Below are positions 23,369 through 32,405 of a stretch of DNA of 64,000 bases, piece by piece (within the stretch, counting starts at the first letter, position 1; every line of letters begins with the position of its first letter). The stretch comes from Actinomadura sp. WMMA1423 (GTDB taxonomy: Bacteria; Actinomycetota; Actinomycetes; Streptosporangiales; Streptosporangiaceae), in the NCBI RefSeq assembly GCF_006547145.1, contig NZ_CP041244.1, positions 6,200,001 through 6,264,000 of the forward strand. The letters are read 5' to 3'. A program made the position numbers and the translations under genes. The notes under the pieces were generated by a model. The model searched no databases and was not told the origin of the DNA. It saw nothing but the letters and a program-made list of their open reading frames with translations.

Positions 23369-25519
23369 TCAGCCTACGATCTGCGGTGCCCGGACCGGCT
23401 CGGCGCTCCGCGGAGGCCGCGCGGCGGGCCACCAGCACCGGTCGCCGAGCAGCAGCATCACCGCGGGCAGGACCGTGACGCGGATGACGGCGGCGTCGAG
23501 CAGCACCGCCACCGCCAGCGCGAAGCCCATCTGCTTCAGCTCCATGATGTGGACGGTCGCGAACCCGGCGAACACCGTCACCATGACGAACGCGGCGCTG
23601 GTCACCACGCTCGCCGAGCCGCCGACCCCGTCCAGCACGGCCTGCCGGGCCGGGGCGCCGCGCAGCGCCGCCTCCCGGATCCGGCTGATCACGAACACCT
23701 GGTAGTCCATCGAGAGCCCGAACAGGATCACCAGCAGGAAGAGCGGGACGCGGGAGCCGACCGAGCCGGTGGAGGTGAAGCCGAGCAGGCCCTCCGCCCA
23801 CGTCCCCTGGAACACGAGGGTGAGCAGGCCGAGCGAGGCGCCGGCCGACAGCAGGTTCAGCACCACGCCGATCAGCCCGAGGACCACCGAGCGGAACGCC
23901 CACACGGTCATCGCGAACGTCACCAGGAGCAGCGCCCCGATGACGAACGGCAGCCTGCTCTCCTGGTGCTCGGGATAGTCGGCGTAGCGGGCCACGTCCC
24001 CGGTCACCGCGGTCTCGACGCCGAGCCTTCCGACGGTCCGCGGGACGTACTCGCCGCGCATCCGCTCCAGTGAGCGCCGGGCCTCGTCGGTGCTCGCGTG
24101 GTGCGGGACGGCGAGTTCGAGGAGGTGGATCCGCCCGTCCGGCGAGGTGCGCAGCTCGGACGTACCGGCGAGCAGCGGGTCGCTTTCGGCCCGTTCCGCC
24201 AGGTCGCGCAGGGCCGCGGTCACCTCGTCCGCGCGGGCGGCGTCCGCCCTGACGACGACCTGGTGCATGGCCTTCAGCTCGGGGAACGCCGCGTTCAGCC
24301 GGTCGTAGGTCCGCATCGCCGGGATCTCGCGCGGGTGGCTGTCGCGGCCCATGTCCGTGAGGTCGATGCTCAGCAGCGGCGCGGTCAGCGCCAGCATCGC
24401 GGCCAGGGCCACGGCGAGCGTCACGGCCGGGCGCCTCCCGGTGGACCGCAGCACCGCCCGGGTGATCCGGCCGCCGCCCGTGCGCGGCGGCTTCGGCGCA
24501 CCGCCGCGCCGGACGGCCCACCGCTCCGCCCATCCGCCGAGCTTCGCCAGCACCGCCGGGAGGACGGTCAGCGAGCTGACGACGGCGATCAGCGTGACGA
24601 CGATCGCCGCGGTCGCGATCGAGGAGAAGATCACGTCGTCGGCCAGGTAGAGGGTCGCGCTGGACGCGGCCACCGCCAGCCCGGACACCACCACCGAGCG
24701 ACCCGAGGTGGCCGCGGCGACCTCCACGGCCGCCCGCGCGCTCAGCCGGCCGCCCGCGCGGGCCCGCTCCTCCCGTTCCCGCTTGAGGTAGAAGAGGGTG
24801 TAGTCGACGCCGACCGCCATTCCGATCAGCAGGATGACGCTGGCGCCGACCCCCGCGTCCGGGAAGACGTGCGAGGCGAGCATCGACAGGCCGATCGCCG
24901 CCGCGATCGAGGTCAGCGCGAGCACCACCGGGACGACCGCCACGGCGAACGAGCCGAACACCACCAGCAGCGTGACCAGCGTGATCGGCAAGGCGATCAC
25001 CTCGGTGCGGGCGAGGTCGTCGTCGCGCAGCTCCTCGACGCCCTTGCTGATGGACGGGCCGCCCGTCTCCTCCACCGTCACGTCCGGGTGCGCGGCCCGC
25101 ACGGCGGCGGTCTGGGCCAGCAGCGGCTCGACGTGCTTCTTGCCCTGGAGTTCGGAGCCCTTCAACGTCACGTCGACGCGGACCGCCGAGCCGTCCCCGG
25201 ACCGCACCGGCGCGGACACCGACTCGACCTCGGGCAGCCGCCCCATCCGCGCGGCGGCGTCCCGGGCCGCCGCGTCGGCCGCCGCGCCCCGGCCGGTGAC
25301 CAGCACGTGCTCGACGGGCCTCTGCTGGAGCCCGCCCTCGGCGGCCATCGCCTCCCCCCGCCCGGCCTCGCCGATCCGGAAGTCCTCGGTCGTGGCCGCG
25401 TGCCCGCCGGCCGCGACGCCGATGCCGAGGCACAGCACCACGAACAGCAGCCAGGCCGCGATCCCGCGCCAGGGATGCCCGGCGCTCCACCGGGCCATGC
25501 GTACTAGAAGATCCGTCAT
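23369..25519 (-). CDS. MMPL-family (RND-type) transporter
   Basis: A 716-residue membrane protein with the duplicated MMPL layout: one N-terminal helix, an external domain (residues ~45-170), five or six helices, a second helix and external domain (~390-520), and a final helix block. The family motif GMAVGVDYTLFYLKREREE and its second copy FGLSMDYQVFVISRIREA are both present, with the Asp-Tyr pairs used for proton coupling. MMPL proteins export lipids, siderophores or drugs; the substrate here is unknown. It is the first gene of an operon with the kinase and regulator. Confidence 0.93.
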   Translation of the reverse strand: MTDLLVRMARWSAGHPWRGIAAWLLFVVLCLGIGVAAGGHAATTEDFRIGEAGRGEAMAAEGGLQQRPVEHVLVTGRGAAADAAARDAAARMGRLPEVESVSAPVRSGDGSAVRVDVTLKGSELQGKKHVEPLLAQTAAVRAAHPDVTVEETGGPSISKGVEELRDDDLARTEVIALPITLVTLLVVFGSFAVAVVPVVLALTSIAAAIGLSMLASHVFPDAGVGASVILLIGMAVGVDYTLFYLKREREERARAGGRLSARAAVEVAAATSGRSVVVSGLAVAASSATLYLADDVIFSSIATAAIVVTLIAVVSSLTVLPAVLAKLGGWAERWAVRRGGAPKPPRTGGGRITRAVLRSTGRRPAVTLAVALAAMLALTAPLLSIDLTDMGRDSHPREIPAMRTYDRLNAAFPELKAMHQVVVRADAARADEVTAALRDLAERAESDPLLAGTSELRTSPDGRIHLLELAVPHHASTDEARRSLERMRGEYVPRTVGRLGVETAVTGDVARYADYPEHQESRLPFVIGALLLVTFAMTVWAFRSVVLGLIGVVLNLLSAGASLGLLTLVFQGTWAEGLLGFTSTGSVGSRVPLFLLVILFGLSMDYQVFVISRIREAALRGAPARQAVLDGVGGSASVVTSAAFVMVTVFAGFATVHIMELKQMGFALAVAVLLDAAVIRVTVLPAVMLLLGDRCWWPAARPPRSAEPVRAPQIVG

Positions 25520-25572
25520 ACCGGGAATGCTGGCCGCGGGACCCCCGCGCGCATGAGCCTCGACCGGTGGAA

Positions 25573-25602
25573 CCCGCCGTCCACCGATCGGTGGACGGCG
25601 GG
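25573..25602. terminator. Perfect 30-bp palindrome after the DUF4132 gene
   Basis: CCCGCCGTCCACC and its exact complement flank a GATC loop, a 13-bp stem. It lies between the end of the leftward DUF4132 gene and the start of the leftward MMPL gene, so it probably terminates the former; a regulator-binding site upstream of the transporter operon is an alternative. Confidence 0.6.
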
Positions 25603-25625
25603 TCAGGGGCAGGCGGGGCAGCGGG

Positions 25626-27851
25626 TCAGGCGGGGCCGTCGGTGAGGCGGGTCAGTTCGGCGAGGATCTCGGACGAGGTGACCGGGTCGAGCGCGCCGAA
25701 GGGATGCTCCGTGCCGGAGTAGCGGCCGGTCATCAGCATGACGCGCTCGATCTTCTGCTCCGCGAACTCGTCGGGGTCGATGACGCGGATGCCGGGCTCG
25801 AACGCGACCATCACGTGCCGGTCGTCCGGCGTGATCAGGTTGACCTGGCGGCGGAACCCGCCGGTCTCCTTCTCGCCGAGTTCCCAGCCGCGGGACGTCA
25901 TGCCCATGAGCTTGCCGAAATGGACCGCGTGGCCCTCGAAGCGGGCCAGCCGGGCGGCGCCGCGTTCGTCGTCCGCGAGCTCGTGCACGGGACGTCCCAG
26001 CTGCGGGAACGGCTGGAGGATCTCGTAGTCGGCGAAGACCCGGCTCCAGGCCGCGACGGTCTCCTGCCCGAGGAGCACCGGGTGCGGGAGCGTCACGCGG
26101 GCGTCCGGCGGGAGGACGCACTCGTCGTCGTGGACGTCGGCGAGCGTGCCGTCCTCGGCGATCCGGAACGCGGCGCCGTCCGCCGACCACACCAGGCGGC
26201 GAGCGACGTGCCGCATCAGCGGGTGCGCGCCGAAGACCGAGCGGAACTCCTCGGGCGTCCAGGAGCGCCCGGCCGTCATCGCCTTCTCCAACCGCCTGAC
26301 CTGGTCGGCGGCGACCGTCCGCGCCTCCTTCCTCAGGTCGGCGAACCGCTTGTAGGCGGGCGGAGCGAGGGTCGCGTCGTCCTTGGCGCCCGGCTTCGGC
26401 AGCGTCTTGCGGGGCTTACCGTCCTGATCGGTCACGAACGGCTTGAGCTGCTCGTCGAAGCCGACGAGGAAGCGGCGCGGGCCGTAGTCGAGGGTCATCG
26501 AGCCCTCGGCGTCCAGGCCGAGGTCGGGGACGATCCGGTCCGCGAGCTGCTCGGATGTGAGCCCGCGCTCCCGGGCGATGGCGTTCAGCCGGCCCTGGGC
26601 ATGGCGGCGCATGTGCTTGTGGTCGGCGCCCCGGCGGGCGAGGCGGTCCAGATGGCGCAGCTTGTCGTCGGCGGGCGCGTCGATCGCCATGAGGACGTCT
26701 AGAGCGGACAGCCCCTTGAACGTCCAGGTGTAGTAGTTGTCCCACCGCGCCATGTGATCTGCCAGCCGGGCGGCCGTCGCCGCGTCGCCGAAGCGTCGCA
26801 GGGCGTACTGGACGCCCTGCGACGTCCACAGCCCGCTGCCCCGGTCGTTGAGCCTCAGTGCCCAGGTGAAATCGGCCAGCGAGGCCGGGTCGCACAGCTC
26901 GGCGACCTGCTCGCACCCGGGGTAAGGGTCCTCCGGAGTGGAGATCAGCAGCATCGTCACGAAGTGCCGGACGGCCTTCACCGGCAGCGCCCGGTCGCGG
27001 TCGCGCAGCAGGATCCTCGGGAGCTTGGCGACGGTCTCCTCGTCCCACTCCGGCAGCTCGTCCGGGTACTGGTCCAGGGGGTCGACGCGCAGCGCCTCGA
27101 TCGCGGCGGCCGCCTCCTCGCCGTAGGCGCGCGCCGCCTCCACGATGCAGCCGCTGCCGTGCTCGCGGGCGATCAGCGCGAGGCCCTGCTCGGCCTTCGC
27201 GCGCTTGGGGCCCGGCTTGCGCAGCGCCTCCGGGACGACGAACGGCGCGGCGGCGGGCCCGTGCCAGGTGAGCCAGAGCCGCGCGGCCTCGTCGACCCGG
27301 CCGAGCACGCCGATCATGATCTGCGCCGTGGCGTCGTCCACGAACGGGACGAGTGCCTCGGCGCAGGAGTGGTGAGCCTTCGCCGAGTTGAGCACCAGCC
27401 GGTGGGCGGCGAGGCCGCGCCGTGCGGCGAACTGCTTGAGCGGGGCCCGGTAGACGAACCCGGCCCAGTCCTCGAAGTAGCGCTCGTCGGCGAGGAGCTC
27501 GGCGGCGAGGTCGTCCGGCCCCCGCATCACCAGCCAGTAGTAGAGGCGGGCGCGGTCCCCGCCCCGCGGGGACCGCAGCGCGTCACCGCTGCGGAAACGC
27601 TCGGCCAGTGCCGCCCACTCGGAGTCCTCGGGGCATGGCTCGTACGCCTTCCGGAAGGTGTCCGGCACCTTGGCCCACTCTTCGCGCAACCCGGGCGGCC
27701 AGGACTCCGTAACGGGCGTCTTGGGACGCTTCAGCCCTTTCAGGACGACCGGCTCGGCGCTCGCGCGCGTCCGGCGGTTCCAGGGTGGATCGACCAGCAG
27801 GCGGGGCAGATCGCTCTCGGGGGCGTCCTCGACGGTGAGGGTGTCGGTCAT
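25626..27851 (-). CDS. DUF4132 domain protein
   Basis: A 741-residue soluble protein. The C-terminal ~200 residues match the DUF4132 pattern (RRLVWSADGAAFRIAEDGTL..., LPHPVLLG...W...FADYEILQPFPQLGRPV, FRRQVNLITPDD). The central part is helical and repeat-like. DUF4132 proteins often occur with WGR or MolR-like domains; their function is unknown. No signal peptide or membrane segment is seen. I chose the ATG preceded by CTGGAG; a longer in-frame start exists 29 codons upstream. It stands alone between the transporter operon and the divergent phoX-like gene. Confidence 0.82.
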   Translation of the reverse strand: MTDTLTVEDAPESDLPRLLVDPPWNRRTRASAEPVVLKGLKRPKTPVTESWPPGLREEWAKVPDTFRKAYEPCPEDSEWAALAERFRSGDALRSPRGGDRARLYYWLVMRGPDDLAAELLADERYFEDWAGFVYRAPLKQFAARRGLAAHRLVLNSAKAHHSCAEALVPFVDDATAQIMIGVLGRVDEAARLWLTWHGPAAAPFVVPEALRKPGPKRAKAEQGLALIAREHGSGCIVEAARAYGEEAAAAIEALRVDPLDQYPDELPEWDEETVAKLPRILLRDRDRALPVKAVRHFVTMLLISTPEDPYPGCEQVAELCDPASLADFTWALRLNDRGSGLWTSQGVQYALRRFGDAATAARLADHMARWDNYYTWTFKGLSALDVLMAIDAPADDKLRHLDRLARRGADHKHMRRHAQGRLNAIARERGLTSEQLADRIVPDLGLDAEGSMTLDYGPRRFLVGFDEQLKPFVTDQDGKPRKTLPKPGAKDDATLAPPAYKRFADLRKEARTVAADQVRRLEKAMTAGRSWTPEEFRSVFGAHPLMRHVARRLVWSADGAAFRIAEDGTLADVHDDECVLPPDARVTLPHPVLLGQETVAAWSRVFADYEILQPFPQLGRPVHELADDERGAARLARFEGHAVHFGKLMGMTSRGWELGEKETGGFRRQVNLITPDDRHVMVAFEPGIRVIDPDEFAEQKIERVMLMTGRYSGTEHPFGALDPVTSSEILAELTRLTDGPA

Positions 27852-27932
27852 GGCTCCAGTCTCACGGTGGGCACGGACAGTATCGATCTTCGGACGCACC
27901 GGAGGCCGGGCGGTTCCGCCCCGGCGGGACCG

Positions 27933-27983
27933 GTTCACAATCCAGTGTGACGCGTGTTACAACGGGCGAGAGGATCTTGTAAC
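27933..27983 (+). promoter_or_regulatory. Candidate operator / PHO-box-like repeats upstream of the PhoX gene
   Basis: A perfect inverted repeat GTTACAA-N14-TTGTAAC spans 27956-27983. Overlapping it, GTTCACA (27933), GTGTGAC (27945) and GTTACAA (27956) recur about every 11 bp, resembling the 11-bp direct-repeat layout of Streptomyces PhoP boxes (GTTCACC-like). Position just before a phosphatase gene supports phosphate control, but this is inference. Confidence 0.4.
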
Positions 27984-28004
27984 GATCCATCAGGGAGTGT
28001 GCTC

Positions 28005-29375
28005 ATGTCAGTGTCACGCCGTCAGCTCCTCGCCAGGACGGGTGCGGTGGGGGCGGGGATCGCCTTCAGCGGAGCCGTGGAGCAGTTGTTCGCCGGGAGC
28101 GCGTCCGCCGCCCCGACCGGCGGCCACGACGGGTACGGGCCCCTCGTGCCCGACCCGAAGGGGCTGCTGGACCTGCCGCGAGGCTTCCGCTACACCGTCC
28201 TGTCCCGCGAGGGCGAGCCGCTGCGGTCCGGAGAGGGGCCGGTGCCGAGCCACTGCGACGGCATGTCCGCCTTCCCCGGCCGCCGGGGCCGGACGTGGCT
28301 CGTCCGCAACCACGAGAACCGCCCGGACGCCGAGCACCGCGTACCGGCCGTCAGGGGCGTCACCTACGACCCGGCCGGCCTCGGCGGCTGCACCGCGCTG
28401 GAGGTCGACGCGGCCGGGCGCGTGCACGCCGAGCGCGTCGCGATCGCCGGGACGGCCGTCAACTGCGCGGGCGGCCCCACCCCGTGGAACACCTGGCTGA
28501 CCTGCGAGGAGACCGAGGACAAGGCCGGGACGGGGAACTACACCAAGGACCACGGGTTCATCTTCGAGGTCGACCCGTACGACCAGGCCCGCACCGTCCC
28601 CGAGCCGCTGACCGCGATGGGGCGCTTCCAGCACGAGGCGATCGCCGTCGACCCGCGCGACGGCACCGTCTACGAGACCGAGGACGCCTTCGAGAAGCCG
28701 TTCGGGCTGTTCTACCGGTTCCTGCCGAAGCGGCCGCGCGGCGGTTCCGGCAGCCTGCGGGCCGGCGGCCGCCTGGAGGCGCTGTGCGTCCCCGGCGTTC
28801 CCGATCTCTCGGTCGTGCAGGAGCCCGGCACCTCGTTCGACCACGTCGAGTGGAAGAAGGTGCCCGACCCGCTCGCGGCGCAGACCCCGATCCGGTTCCA
28901 GGACTTCGGGTCCGGCGGCGTCACCCACGCCCAGAAGCTGGAGGGCTGCTACTGGGGCGGCGACCGCGTCTACTTCGTGTCGAGCTTCGCGAAGACGGGA
29001 GACGGCTCCCGCGCCGACCACTTCGGGCAGGTGTGGTCCTACGAGCCGCGCCACCGCCGGCTCACCCTCGTCATCGTGTTCGGCCCGGACACCGACCTCG
29101 AGAAGCCCGGCGAGTCGCCCGACAACATCTGCCTGGCCCCGCAGGGCGGCCTGATGGTGTGCGAGGACGGGAACGGCGCCCAGCACGTCTTCGGCGTCTC
29201 CCGCCGCCGCACGGTGTACCCGATGGCCCGCAACCGCCAGAACATCGGCACGGACGCCGAGCCCGAATGGGGCGAGTGCGCCGGGGTCACGTTCTCCCCG
29301 GACGAGCGCACGATGTACGTCAACGTCTACACCCCGGGCACGACCTTCGCCGTGACCGGCCCCTGGCGCCGCTGA
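28005..29375 (+). CDS. PhoX-type secreted phosphatase (DUF839)
   Basis: A 456-residue protein. The N-terminus MSVSRRQLLARTGAVGAG is a twin-arginine signal followed by a hydrophobic stretch and ASAAP cleavage region, so it is exported folded. The rest matches the PhoX/DUF839 family: HCDGMSAFP, LVRNHENRP, NCAGGPTPWNTWLTCEE (including the active-site-like Cys/Glu region), RFQHEAIAVDP, YETEDAF and PDNICLAPQGGLMVCEDG. PhoX enzymes are iron/calcium alkaline phosphatases that release phosphate outside the cell. The ATG has AGGGAG upstream; an in-frame start 17 codons earlier would break the Tat signal shape. It is convergent with coaA, 6 nt apart. Confidence 0.87.
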   Translation: MSVSRRQLLARTGAVGAGIAFSGAVEQLFAGSASAAPTGGHDGYGPLVPDPKGLLDLPRGFRYTVLSREGEPLRSGEGPVPSHCDGMSAFPGRRGRTWLVRNHENRPDAEHRVPAVRGVTYDPAGLGGCTALEVDAAGRVHAERVAIAGTAVNCAGGPTPWNTWLTCEETEDKAGTGNYTKDHGFIFEVDPYDQARTVPEPLTAMGRFQHEAIAVDPRDGTVYETEDAFEKPFGLFYRFLPKRPRGGSGSLRAGGRLEALCVPGVPDLSVVQEPGTSFDHVEWKKVPDPLAAQTPIRFQDFGSGGVTHAQKLEGCYWGGDRVYFVSSFAKTGDGSRADHFGQVWSYEPRHRRLTLVIVFGPDTDLEKPGESPDNICLAPQGGLMVCEDGNGAQHVFGVSRRRTVYPMARNRQNIGTDAEPEWGECAGVTFSPDERTMYVNVYTPGTTFAVTGPWRR

Positions 29376-29381
29376 CCCGCC

Positions 29382-30323
29382 TCAGATCCGGCGCAGTCTG
29401 ACTCGCTGGACCTCGTGGTCGCGGTTCTTGTGGAGGACGAGGGTGGCGCGGGCGCGGGTCGGCAGGATGTTGGAGACGAGGTTGATCTCGTTGACGTCCC
29501 GCCACACGCGCTGCGCGAAGGCGGCGGTCTCGTCCTCGTCCAGTTCGTGGGCGTACTTGTGGAAGTAGGAGCGCGGGTCGGTGAAGGCGGTGCGGCGCAG
29601 GGCGAAGAGCCGGTCGATGTACCACTGCCGGATGTCCTCGACCCGCGCATCCACATAGATGGAGAAGTCGAAGAAGTCGGACACGCCCAGGGTTCCGGGC
29701 GGCGGCGCCTGGAGCACGTTCAGGCCCTCCACGATCAGGATGTCGGGGCGCCGGACGGTCTGCACCGCGTCCGGGACGATGTCGTACTCCAGGTGCGAGT
29801 ACACCGGGATCGACGCCTCCGGGGCGCCCGACTTGACCGCCGACACGAACCGGACCAGGGCGCGGCGGTCGTAGGACTCGGGGAACCCCTTGCGGTCCAT
29901 GATCCCGCGCTCGGCCAGAACGGCGTTCGGGTAGAGGAAGCTGTCGGAGGTGACCAGCTCCACGCTCGGGTGATCCGGCCAGCGGGCGAGGAGCGTGCGC
30001 AGCAGCCGGGACGTGGTGGACTTGCCGACCGCGACGCTGCCCGCCACCCCCAGGATGAAGGGGGTGGGCCGCACCTCGCCGCCGAGGAAGCCGCTGACGG
30101 TGTCGCGCAGCCGCCCGTCCGACTGGAAGAACAGGTTGAGCAGCCGGGACAGCGGCAGGTAGACCTCCTCGACCTCGGTGATGTCGATCGGGTCGCGCAG
30201 GCCGCGCAGGGCGTCCAGCTCACCGGGGGTGAGCGGGAGCGGAGTGTTCTCGCGCAGGCCGCGCCAGTCCTCCCGGGAGAGTTCCACGTAGGGGCTCGGC
30301 ACGCTGTCCCATCCGCTCGTCAT
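29382..30323 (-). CDS. coaA: Pantothenate kinase type I
   Basis: A 313-residue P-loop kinase that phosphorylates pantothenate, the first and controlled step of coenzyme A synthesis. Walker A is GVAGSVAVGKST; the motifs DSFLYPN, MDRKGFPESYD and EGLNVLQ are typical. It is divergent from glmS, as in many Actinobacteria. The ATG lacks a ribosome binding site but has TACTGT exactly 6 nt upstream, the leaderless arrangement. Confidence 0.96.
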   Translation of the reverse strand: MTSGWDSVPSPYVELSREDWRGLRENTPLPLTPGELDALRGLRDPIDITEVEEVYLPLSRLLNLFFQSDGRLRDTVSGFLGGEVRPTPFILGVAGSVAVGKSTTSRLLRTLLARWPDHPSVELVTSDSFLYPNAVLAERGIMDRKGFPESYDRRALVRFVSAVKSGAPEASIPVYSHLEYDIVPDAVQTVRRPDILIVEGLNVLQAPPPGTLGVSDFFDFSIYVDARVEDIRQWYIDRLFALRRTAFTDPRSYFHKYAHELDEDETAAFAQRVWRDVNEINLVSNILPTRARATLVLHKNRDHEVQRVRLRRI

Positions 30324-30329
30324 GCCTGA

Positions 30330-30335
30330 ACAGTA
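30330..30335 (-). promoter_or_regulatory. Leaderless-type -10 element of coaA
   Basis: TACTGT on the minus strand ends 6 nt before the coaA ATG, with no ribosome binding site in between. Confidence 0.5.
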
Positions 30336-30432
30336 GCCGGGCCAGGTTCCGGTCAGCGGGTTTCCACCGGTCGTTCACGCTAGCGTCATGATTCCGGGGC
30401 CCTCGCAGGTGGGTCCGGTGCGCAGCACCGAA

Positions 30433-30438
30433 TAGAGT
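30433..30438 (+). promoter_or_regulatory. Leaderless-type -10 element of glmS
   Basis: TAGAGT ends 7 nt before the glmS ATG, with no ribosome binding site; the mRNA probably starts at the ATG. Confidence 0.5.
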
Positions 30439-30445
30439 TGCCGCC

Positions 30446-32290
30446 ATGTGCGGAATCGTGGGGTACGTGGGCGGCCGTTCCGCCCTCGACGTGGTCGTCG
30501 ACGGGCTGGCGCGGCTGGAGTACCGCGGCTACGACTCGGCCGGAGTGGCCGTGCTGGCCGACGGCAAGCTGGCGACGGCCAAGCGCGCGGGCAAGCTCGT
30601 GAACCTGCGCGGGGCCCTGGCGGAGGAGCCTCCGCCCGCCGGGACGCTCGGCATGGGCCACACCCGGTGGGCGACCCACGGGCCGCCGAACGACCGCAAC
30701 GCCCACCCGCACGTCGACTGCACCGGCTCCGTCGCGGTGATCCACAACGGCATCATCGAGAACTTCGCCGAGCTGCGGGCCGAGCTGGAGGAGGGCGGCC
30801 ACGGGCTCGTGTCCGACACCGACACCGAGGCCGTCGCCCACCTGCTGGAGGACGAGCTGAAGGGCGGCGGCGACCTCGCCGACGCGATGCGCCGCGTCTG
30901 CGGTCGGCTGGAGGGCGCGTTCACGCTGGTCGCGACGCACACCGGCTCCCCGGGCCTGGTCGTCGGGGCCCGCCGCAACTCCCCGCTCGTCGTCGGCGTC
31001 GGGGACGGTGAGAACTTCCTCGCCAGCGACGTCGCCGCGTTCATCGAGCACACCCGGGACGCGATCGAGCTGGGCCAGGACCAGGTCGTCGAGCTGCGCG
31101 CCGAGGGCGTGACGGTCACCGACTTCGACGGGCGCCCCGCCGAGGTGAAGGAGTACCACGTCGACTGGGACGTGTCCGCCGCGGAAAAAGGCGGCTACGA
31201 CTACTTCATGCTCAAGGAGATCGCCGAGCAGCCGCGCGCCGTCGCCGACACGCTGCTCGGCCGGATCGGTGCCGACGGGCGCCTGCACCTGGACGAGATG
31301 CGCATCCCGGACCGGGAGCTCCGCGAGGTCGACAAGATCATCATCGTGGCGTGCGGGACGTCCTACCACGCCGGGCTGATCGCCAAGTACGCGATCGAGC
31401 ACTGGGCGGGGCTGCCCTGCGAGGTCGAGCTGGCCAGCGAGTTCCGGTACCGCGACCCGATCCTGTCCCCGACGACGCTGGTCATCGCGATCTCCCAGTC
31501 GGGCGAGACGATGGACGCCCTGATGGCCGTCCGGCACGCCCGGGAGCAGAAGGCCAAGCTGCTCGGCATCTGCAACGTCAACGGCTCCACGCTGCCCCGC
31601 GAGTGCGACGGCGTCCTCTACACCCACGCCGGGCCCGAGATCGCGGTCGCGTCCACCAAGGCGTTCCTCACCCAGCTGGTCGCCGTCTACCTGATCGCCC
31701 TCTACATCGCGCAGGTGCGCGGCACCAAGTGGGGCGACGAGGTCTTCGCCATGGTCCAGCTCCTGGAGCGGATGCCCGAGAAGGTGGAGAAGGTCCTGGA
31801 GACCATGGAGCCGGTGCGCGAGCTGGCCCGCTCCCTGGCAGGCGAGCGGTGCGTGCTGTTCCTCGGACGCCACGTGGGCTTCCCGGTCGCTCTGGAGGGC
31901 GCGCTCAAGCTCAAGGAGCTGGCCTACATGCACGCCGAGGGCTTCGCCGCCGGCGAGCTGAAGCACGGCCCGATCGCCCTGATCGAGGAGGGCCTGCCCG
32001 TCGTGGTCGTCGTGCCGCCGCGGGCGCGGGACGTCCTGCACGACAAGATCGTGTCGAACATCCAGGAGATCAGGGCCCGCGGCGCCCGGACCATCGTGAT
32101 CGCCGAGGAGGGCGACGAGTCGGTCCAGCCGTACGCGGACACCCTGATCAGCGTTCCGGCCGTCCCGACGCTGCTCCAGCCGCTGGTCACGACCGTTCCG
32201 CTGCAGGTTTTCGCGTGCGAGCTGGCCACCGCCAAGGGCCACGACGTCGACCAGCCCCGCAACCTCGCCAAGTCCGTCACCGTCGAGTAG
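30446..32290 (+). CDS. glmS: Glutamine--fructose-6-phosphate aminotransferase (isomerizing)
   Basis: A 614-residue enzyme that makes glucosamine-6-phosphate from fructose-6-phosphate and glutamine, the entry to amino-sugar and cell-wall synthesis. The Ntn-type glutaminase domain starts with the nucleophile Cys2 (MCGIVGYVG) and has TRWATHG; two SIS domains follow (CGTSYHAGL, SQSGETMD, STKAFLTQ), ending in the conserved DQPRNLAKSVTVE. Upstream there is no Firmicutes-type glmS ribozyme or long leader; the start looks leaderless. GlmM acts on its product. Confidence 0.98.
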   Translation: MCGIVGYVGGRSALDVVVDGLARLEYRGYDSAGVAVLADGKLATAKRAGKLVNLRGALAEEPPPAGTLGMGHTRWATHGPPNDRNAHPHVDCTGSVAVIHNGIIENFAELRAELEEGGHGLVSDTDTEAVAHLLEDELKGGGDLADAMRRVCGRLEGAFTLVATHTGSPGLVVGARRNSPLVVGVGDGENFLASDVAAFIEHTRDAIELGQDQVVELRAEGVTVTDFDGRPAEVKEYHVDWDVSAAEKGGYDYFMLKEIAEQPRAVADTLLGRIGADGRLHLDEMRIPDRELREVDKIIIVACGTSYHAGLIAKYAIEHWAGLPCEVELASEFRYRDPILSPTTLVIAISQSGETMDALMAVRHAREQKAKLLGICNVNGSTLPRECDGVLYTHAGPEIAVASTKAFLTQLVAVYLIALYIAQVRGTKWGDEVFAMVQLLERMPEKVEKVLETMEPVRELARSLAGERCVLFLGRHVGFPVALEGALKLKELAYMHAEGFAAGELKHGPIALIEEGLPVVVVVPPRARDVLHDKIVSNIQEIRARGARTIVIAEEGDESVQPYADTLISVPAVPTLLQPLVTTVPLQVFACELATAKGHDVDQPRNLAKSVTVE

Positions 32291-32405
32291 CCCGGCTCCG
32301 GCCGTCCGACCCGGGTTCTGGTGAAGAGCCCGGATTCTCCTGAACCCTCCCGCGGCGGGCCGCGTCTCACCGAGACCGGGACCGGTCCGGCGGCGGAGGT
32401 GGCGG

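Noticed and set aside
22134..25490. A single >1100-codon minus-strand open frame covering the MMPL and kinase genes
   Set aside because: Most of it is the wrong frame of the MMPL gene, with Arg/Gly-rich shadow composition. Only its segment around 23148-23363 is real (the N-terminus of the frameshifted kinase).
30324..30445. glmS ribozyme upstream of glmS
   Set aside because: The coaA-glmS spacer is only about 120 nt, shared by divergent promoters, and the start looks leaderless; no ribozyme-like core is visible.
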